Assembly: GCA_947595555.1 (NCBI GenBank)
Contig: CANQES010000053.1
Span: forward strand, 1-9,851
Direction: 5' to 3'
Source of the DNA: an uncultured Clostridia bacterium
Lineage (GTDB): Bacteria > Bacillota > Clostridia > TANB77 > CAG-508
DNA: 9,851 nucleotides
The notes beneath the pieces are model-generated. The model saw only the letters and a list, made by a program, of their open reading frames with translations, was not told the origin of the DNA and searched no databases. Made by a program: the position numbers and the translations under genes. This document shows, piece by piece, positions 6,247 through 9,851 of this stretch (position 1 is the first letter of the stretch; every line of letters starts with the position of its first letter).

Positions 6247-8046
6247 ATGGATATAAAAAATGTTGAAGATATCATGAAGAATTATCAAGAACAAGAACAA
6301 AATTTTATGAAGACAGATAAAAACGTAGAATTAATAAAGAAGGATGATGACATTAATAAAAAGAAGTTATCATTAAAAGAAGATTCTTTGAGTATTGAAC
6401 TTTTAAATCAAGGAATTAAAGACAAGGACATTGAACTAAATAGAAATGTTTTACATAGAGAAAGATTAGAAAAAGAAATGGAGCAAGTTACAGATAGTAA
6501 ACTAAAGGCAGAATATGAGAAACAAATAGAAGATGCTGAAAATGAAAATAAAACTATTCAAGAAGAAGTAAAAAGATTAAAAAAAGATAGAGCTTCAGCT
6601 AGAACACAAAGAAAAGAAAAAATTAATGCAGAGCTAGAAAAATTACAAGAAGAAAGACAAGAAATGGTAACTGAAAAAAGACAAAAAGAAAGAGTTTTAA
6701 GAGAAGAAATTTATAAAAAAGTTAATGATTTACAAGATAGTACTAGAAAAGAATTAATGCAACTAAAAAAAGAAACAGATGAAAAATTACAACAAATAGA
6801 AATAATGCGTCAAACAAAACAATTAGACATGAAAAATTTTTCTTATGTATATGATGAAAATGGTAATCCAACAAATGGAGAAGATTTCAAAAAAATAAAT
6901 GAAGACATAACAAATTTGATTCAACAAAAATATGAACTTCAAGAGACTTCAAAAAAATGTGAAAATTATAGAAATTCTTTAATTGATCCATTCAAAATGC
7001 CTCCTGAATTACCTGATGATCAGATTTATACATGTGAATTTCTTCTTGAACAAGAAAAGTCTCAAGAAAATCAGATTCACACTGGTGAATCTATTCTTGA
7101 ACAAGAAAAGTCTCAAGAAAATCAGATTCATATTGGTAAATCTATTCTTGAACAAGAAAAGACTGAAAAAAATCACCAAAATTCAGAACAGTTTGATACT
7201 TCAAATGAACCTAGAATGAATTCAGTAGATGATGACTTTTTTAAAAATTTAGGAAAATTAAAACATTCTATGCCAAATACAGATAAAAAAGAATTTTACT
7301 CTCCTACAACATTTGCAGCTAATGATAGAGTAAAAAAAGAAATTAAAGAACATTTAGAACATAATTCAGTAGGAAAAATTGAATATATTGAAATATCAGA
7401 AAAAAATGGAACTATTTATTGGAAAGATAACAAAGGAAATGACAAAATAGCAACTATAAAAGATGCCTTTGAGTCAAAAAAATCAATATTTAAAAATTTA
7501 GATATTGCAAAAAAATGTAAAGAAATTGCAGGTGGATTTTTTAGAGGACTATTATTACGTAGAAAAGTAAATCCAGAAATTGTAGTAGCTTTAGAAAAAA
7601 ATCAAGAACAATTAAAAGACTATATTTCTAGCCTACATACAAAAAAAGATTTACCTTTTGAATTAATCCACAACCTACAAGGAATAGGAATGCTAGAAAA
7701 ATTCAGAAGAAATAAATTTGCTAAGTTAGAAAAGCGTTTAGGTGCTAAAGTTTTTGGAAAACTTTTTGATAAAAATGAAACGTTAACTAATAATAAAGAA
7801 ATTCTTGACTCCACTACAACTACTTCTGAACCAACAAAAAAATCACATTCTAATGCTTTAGATGAATATAAACAAAATAATACAGATAATCATATTGAAA
7901 AAAATGCTATGAAACAAATGAATCCAGATCAAATTATAGCTGAAGAAACAGAAAAAACAAAGTCTAGTGTGAACGATATTATGTCTAAGGCAAAACAAAA
8001 ATCAGATATTCCTGATTCAAACTCTTATAATTACATTGATTTATAA
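6247..8046 (+). CDS. Unrecognised 599-residue coiled-coil protein with internal tandem repeats
   Basis: I do not recognise this protein. Residues ~33-240 are very rich in Glu, Lys, Gln and Leu with heptad-like spacing, indicating a long coiled coil. Residues 259-309 are three tandem 17-residue units of the type QIHxGxSILEQEKSQEN. Residues ~340-515 look like a compact domain (aromatic, mixed hydrophobic, including VGKIEYIEISEKNGTIYWKD, GGFFRGLLLRRK and a basic LEKFRRNKFAKLEKRLG stretch). The tail, rich in Thr, Asn and Ser, appears disordered. No signal peptide, membrane segment, Cys cluster or nucleotide-binding motif is seen, so it is probably cytoplasmic and elongated. It stands alone, with its own strong promoter and terminator, suggesting substantial expression. 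A structural, scaffolding or prophage/mobile-element origin are all possible; nothing here decides among them. The ribosome binding site AAGGAAGGGG fixes the start. Confidence 0.9.
   Translation: MDIKNVEDIMKNYQEQEQNFMKTDKNVELIKKDDDINKKKLSLKEDSLSIELLNQGIKDKDIELNRNVLHRERLEKEMEQVTDSKLKAEYEKQIEDAENENKTIQEEVKRLKKDRASARTQRKEKINAELEKLQEERQEMVTEKRQKERVLREEIYKKVNDLQDSTRKELMQLKKETDEKLQQIEIMRQTKQLDMKNFSYVYDENGNPTNGEDFKKINEDITNLIQQKYELQETSKKCENYRNSLIDPFKMPPELPDDQIYTCEFLLEQEKSQENQIHTGESILEQEKSQENQIHIGKSILEQEKTEKNHQNSEQFDTSNEPRMNSVDDDFFKNLGKLKHSMPNTDKKEFYSPTTFAANDRVKKEIKEHLEHNSVGKIEYIEISEKNGTIYWKDNKGNDKIATIKDAFESKKSIFKNLDIAKKCKEIAGGFFRGLLLRRKVNPEIVVALEKNQEQLKDYISSLHTKKDLPFELIHNLQGIGMLEKFRRNKFAKLEKRLGAKVFGKLFDKNETLTNNKEILDSTTTTSEPTKKSHSNALDEYKQNNTDNHIEKNAMKQMNPDQIIAEETEKTKSSVNDIMSKAKQKSDIPDSNSYNYIDL
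7021..7173 (+). repeat. Three tandem 51-bp units inside the coiled-coil gene
   Basis: In-frame units begin at 7021, 7072 and 7123. The first two share their last 27 bases exactly (CTTGAACAAGAAAAGTCTCA and flank), and all three share CTTGAACAAGAAAAG. Each unit encodes 17 residues (residues 259-275, 276-292 and 293-309). The high DNA-level similarity suggests recent duplication, so copy number may vary among strains. Confidence 0.9.
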
Positions 8047-8055
8047 TCAAGCACC

Positions 8056-8088
8056 AAAACTTGGAAATAGAAATATTTCCAAGTTTTT
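8056..8088. terminator. Bidirectional terminator between convergent genes
   Basis: AAAACTTGGAAATA (8056-8069) and TATTTCCAAGTTTT (8074-8087) form a perfect 14-bp stem with a GAAA tetraloop. On the plus strand five T follow; on the minus strand a four-T run follows. It lies between the stop of the coiled-coil gene and the stop of the minus-strand gene, so it can serve both. Confidence 0.85.
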
Positions 8089-8098
8089 ATGTTAATGT

Positions 8099-8569
8099 CT
8101 ATACTTCTATCTCCCCTTCTGTACGTAAAATTCTGTGATATCTTCCTACTATGTCGTTTAAGTTTTCTCCGACTTCTTCAATGTTATAGCAATCTATAAT
8201 TTTAACTGCTTTTTCTTCTGGTATCCACTTTCCTATTTTACGGTTTGTATAATTTATATAACTTTCTTTTCCCTTAATAAAAATTATTAAATTCTTTTTT
8301 TCATTTATTTTTTCTTTTAGTTTATCTATTTTTTCTGAATTATTGTTTTTCCAATTTAAATTTAATATATTTTTCTTTTTATCTTCTTTTAAATTTATTT
8401 TGTTTAAAAGTGTTTGCATTGTTTCTTCTAAATCATTTTCTGATAAAATTACTACTTCATCATTTTCTTCTATTTTTTTATTAATATAAGGTAAACTTAT
8501 CATTTCAAAATGATAATCACTTGCATAAAATGCACATACTCTTTCTTTTGTATTTTCTTCTTTTTTCAT
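8099..8569 (-). CDS. Hypothetical 156-residue protein, possibly MEDS/Rossmann-like
   Basis: I do not recognise this protein with certainty. The N terminus VCAFYASDYHFEMISLPYI (11-29) followed by an amphipathic helix and DEVVILSEN (37-45) resembles the start of MEDS-type sensory domains (Phe/Tyr-Tyr-x-Ser, 'PYI' helix, then a buried strand). Later NLIIFIKGKESYINYTNRKI and AVKIIDCYNIEEVGENLNDIVGRYHRIL suggest further strand-helix units of an alpha/beta fold. There is no P-loop, membrane segment or Cys pair. The start at 8569 is supported by TAAAGGAAGG (8590-8581 on this strand), 11 bases away. It has its own near-consensus promoter and diverges from spoIIR, so joint control through the shared intergenic region is possible. 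The gene is convincing; the family suggestion is weak. Confidence 0.85.
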   Translation of the reverse strand: MKKEENTKERVCAFYASDYHFEMISLPYINKKIEENDEVVILSENDLEETMQTLLNKINLKEDKKKNILNLNWKNNNSEKIDKLKEKINEKKNLIIFIKGKESYINYTNRKIGKWIPEEKAVKIIDCYNIEEVGENLNDIVGRYHRILRTEGEIEV

Positions 8570-8637
8570 TAAAAACTCGACCTTCCTTTAATAAATTTCT
8601 ACGGAACTCCTGCGTTTTCATTTTTGTTTACTGGTAA

Positions 8638-8666
8638 ATTTTACCATTTCTTTACAAATATGTCAA
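8638..8666 (-). promoter_or_regulatory. Near-consensus sigma-A promoter of the minus-strand gene
   Basis: On the minus strand, an exact TTGACA (8666-8661) is followed by a 17-base spacer and TAAAAT (8643-8638). The expected start is near 8631, giving a leader of about 60 bases before the ATG at 8569. Confidence 0.7.
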
Positions 8667-8750
8667 TAATATTTCAAATAAATTCATCGCACAATTCGAC
8701 AAACAATATTTTTTCTATTTTTGTATAAATTTTTCTAAAATGTCAATAAT
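8660..8750 (+). repeat. Duplicated 11-mer ATGTCAATAAT, 80 bases apart
   Basis: ATGTCAATAAT occurs at 8660-8670 and 8740-8750 in the divergent spacer. The first copy contains the minus-strand -35 box; the second overlaps the possible sigma-F -10 of spoIIR. It could be a shared regulator site or coincidence. Confidence 0.5.
8695..8701 (-). promoter_or_regulatory. Spo0A box (0A box) upstream of spoIIR
   Basis: TTCGACA on the plus strand is TGTCGAA on the minus strand, the exact 7-base 0A consensus for the sporulation master regulator Spo0A. It lies upstream of the minus-strand promoter and about 70 bases before the spoIIR start. Seven exact bases occur by chance, but the position beside a sporulation gene makes function plausible. 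Confidence 0.5.
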
Positions 8751-8751
8751 G
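8723..8751 (+). promoter_or_regulatory. Possible sigma-F (forespore) promoter of spoIIR
   Basis: GTATA (8723-8727) fits the sigma-F -35, and GTCAATAATG (8742-8751) fits 9 of 10 positions of the GGnnAnAhTR -10. The spacer is 14 bases, one shorter than usual. spoIIR is a sigma-F gene in Bacillus, so such a promoter is expected. The start would fall almost at the AAAGGAGG, giving a very short leader, which weakens the call. Confidence 0.35.
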
Positions 8752-8771
8752 ATAGTAAAGGAGGCAAACTT

Positions 8772-9413
8772 ATGAAAAAAAATTTAAAAATGGTAATTAT
8801 CTTGACTTTTCTTCTTTTTCTATATAGTTCTATTTGTGCCATTTCTTATGCACAAAATATCTCTAGTGATATTGCAGATAGTGTTTTTCGTTTACATGTA
8901 ATTGCTAATAGTGATAGTAAAGAAGATCAGGATTTAAAATACATCGTTCGAGATAGTTTATTAGCATATATGAATTCTATTTGCAAAGATTGTAAATCAA
9001 AACAAGAGGCTATTTCAATTGTTGAAAAAAATAAAAATAAATTTGAAGACATTGCTACTAACACAATAAGAGAAAATGGTTATTCATATAGTGTTAAAAT
9101 AAATATTGGACATTTTGAATTTCCTACAAAAAATTATGGTGATATTTCTTTACCAGCTGGATATTATGATGCCCTAAGAGTTGAAATTGGAGAAGCTAAA
9201 GGACAAAACTGGTGGTGTGTAATGTTTCCACCTTTGTGTTTTGTAGATATTAGCTCTGGTATCGTGCCAGATGAATCTAAAGAATTAATGGAAGATAGTT
9301 TGACAGAAGAAGAATTTGCTTTGATTTCTGATTCTTCTGACAAAAAAATTCAATTTAAATTTAAATTATTAGAGTTTTTTACAAATACAGGTCTAATTAC
9401 TGCTAAAAAATAG
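8772..9413 (+). CDS. spoIIR: Stage II sporulation protein R, forespore signal for pro-sigma-E processing
   Basis: SpoIIR is made in the forespore under sigma-F and exported to the space between the two membranes, where it triggers the protease SpoIIGA to cleave pro-sigma-E in the mother cell. The protein has 213 residues (about 224 in Bacillus). Residues 1-27 form a classic signal peptide: KK near the start, a hydrophobic core and SYA before a likely cut at 27/28. Family blocks follow: FRLHVIANSDS (39-49), DQDLKYIVRD (52-61), the LPAGYYDALRVEIG strand (127-140) and WWCVMFPPLC (147-156). AAAGGAGG (8757-8764) is 7 bases before the ATG. Its upstream region holds a 0A box and a sigma-F-like promoter. 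murA follows on the same strand after a hairpin. Confidence 0.96.
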   Translation: MKKNLKMVIILTFLLFLYSSICAISYAQNISSDIADSVFRLHVIANSDSKEDQDLKYIVRDSLLAYMNSICKDCKSKQEAISIVEKNKNKFEDIATNTIRENGYSYSVKINIGHFEFPTKNYGDISLPAGYYDALRVEIGEAKGQNWWCVMFPPLCFVDISSGIVPDESKELMEDSLTEEEFALISDSSDKKIQFKFKLLEFFTNTGLITAKK

Positions 9414-9442
9414 TTGCATTCGTCGCAAGTTTATGTTATATT
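9414..9442 (+). promoter_or_regulatory. Probable promoter for murA directly after spoIIR
   Basis: TTGCAT (9414-9419) begins right after the spoIIR stop, then a 17-base spacer and TATATT (9437-9442), with TG at 9434-9435 (extended -10). The predicted start is near 9449, only about five bases before a terminator-like hairpin. Confidence 0.55.
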
Positions 9443-9453
9443 TTAATAGTAAT

Positions 9454-9480
9454 AGAGTGTTATATTCAACACTCTTTTTT
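9454..9480 (+). terminator. Intrinsic terminator between spoIIR and murA
   Basis: AGAGTGTT (9454-9461) and AACACTCT (9468-9475) form an 8-bp stem with a 6-nt loop, ending in a run of six T (9475-9480). It can end spoIIR transcripts. Since the likely murA promoter is upstream of it, it would also sit at the 5' end of murA mRNA. Confidence 0.75.
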
Positions 9481-9512
9481 AACGCAAAGATACTATACTG
9501 GGGGTTATTAAA

Positions 9513-9851
9513 TTGGAAAAATTAATTATAGAAGGTCCTACATCCTTAAAAGGTGAAGTTTCCATTAGTGGTGCTAAGAATGCAGCTGTTGCAATTTTAC
9601 CTGCTACTCTTTTAATTAATGGTAGTTGCACTATTGAGAACTTGCCAAATATAAGCGATATTAAAATATCTTGTGATATATTAGAAAAGTTAGGTGCTAA
9701 AATAACTTGGAACAATAAAAATAGTATTACTGTTGATACATCAAATATAACAACGACTAAAGCACCTTTAGATTTAACTAGTAAATTTAGAGCATCTTAT
9801 TATATAATTGGTGCAATGCTTGGAAGAAAAGGAAACGTACAAGTTGCTATG
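9513..9851 (+). CDS. murA: UDP-N-acetylglucosamine 1-carboxyvinyltransferase MurA, 3' truncated
   Basis: MurA transfers enolpyruvate from PEP to UDP-GlcNAc, the first committed step of peptidoglycan synthesis in the cytoplasm. The 113 visible residues begin LIIEGPTSLKGEVSISGAKNAAVAILPA, with the substrate-binding Lys22-Asn23 of the GAKNAA motif, then NLPNISDI and KFRASYYIIGAMLGR (Arg93). The frame runs off the window just before the region expected to carry the PEP-loop cysteine, so the fosfomycin-target residue cannot be read. The start is a TTG at 9513, supported by GGGGG (9500-9504) 8 bases upstream and by alignment to the usual MurA N terminus; no in-frame ATG is near. Clostridia often carry two murA paralogues, and which this is cannot be told. 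spoIIR lies immediately upstream. Confidence 0.95.
   Translation, partial: MEKLIIEGPTSLKGEVSISGAKNAAVAILPATLLINGSCTIENLPNISDIKISCDILEKLGAKITWNNKNSITVDTSNITTTKAPLDLTSKFRASYYIIGAMLGRKGNVQVAM

Noticed and set aside
7021..7173. CRISPR-like array
   Set aside because: The units are contiguous, in frame and without unique spacers; this is a protein-coding tandem repeat.
6983..7219. 78-codon plus-strand frame with repeated LFLNKKSLKKIRF
   Set aside because: This is the out-of-frame reading of the 51-bp tandem repeat in the coiled-coil gene; the repeat keeps the frame open.
7620..7814. 64-codon minus-strand frame
   Set aside because: It lies antisense within the C-terminal domain of the coiled-coil gene, with no promoter or ribosome binding site.
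9479..9715. 78-codon minus-strand frame over the start of murA
   Set aside because: It is antisense to an unmistakable MurA N terminus.

Overview
The window is AT-rich DNA with a genome layout typical of an endospore-forming member of the Clostridia. It carries a sporulation signalling gene (spoIIR), the SCIFF peptide precursor that is nearly a signature of Clostridia, and folate-dependent trmFO. Strong Shine-Dalgarno sequences, short intergenic gaps with intrinsic terminators, and TTGnnn-17-TATAAT promoters also fit a low-GC Firmicute. An uncultured gut-type Clostridia lineage is my inference; no rRNA or other marker fixes the taxon.

Layout. Bases 1-1236 are the 3' part of a large gene for a probably surface-exposed FGE/SUMF1-fold (C-type-lectin-like) protein. 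Its last ~125 bases differ sharply in codon use from the rest and look like the variable region of a diversity-generating retroelement (DGR) target. A terminator and a new promoter then lead to a 1010-residue SNF2-family ATPase without the usual N-terminal SWIM zinc finger (1395-4427). Next is an unannotated 49-codon gene for a SCIFF ranthipeptide precursor (4504-4653), whose promoter is interleaved with the SNF2 terminator. A GC-rich hairpin separates it from trmFO (4710-6083), the tRNA m5U54 methyltransferase. The radical SAM maturase usually found beside SCIFF is absent here. After trmFO come a terminator, a palindrome-rich leader and a strong promoter for an unrecognised 599-residue coiled-coil protein with three 17-residue tandem repeats (6247-8046). 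This gene converges, through a shared bidirectional terminator, on a small minus-strand gene of unknown function (8099-8569).

The divergent region 8570-8771 holds a near-consensus promoter for the minus-strand gene, an exact Spo0A box, a repeated 11-mer and a possible sigma-F promoter for spoIIR (8772-9413). The window ends inside murA (9513 onward, TTG start), the first committed step of peptidoglycan synthesis.

The genes do not form one pathway. They are short, mostly separate transcription units. The two likely functional links are sciff-trmFO (probably co-transcribed, as no separate trmFO promoter is visible) and the spoIIR-murA neighbourhood (sporulation and cell wall). The two most notable points are the hypervariable-looking 3' end of the first gene and the SCIFF gene that lies apart from its usual maturase. 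No stretch longer than 300 bases lacks a gene.
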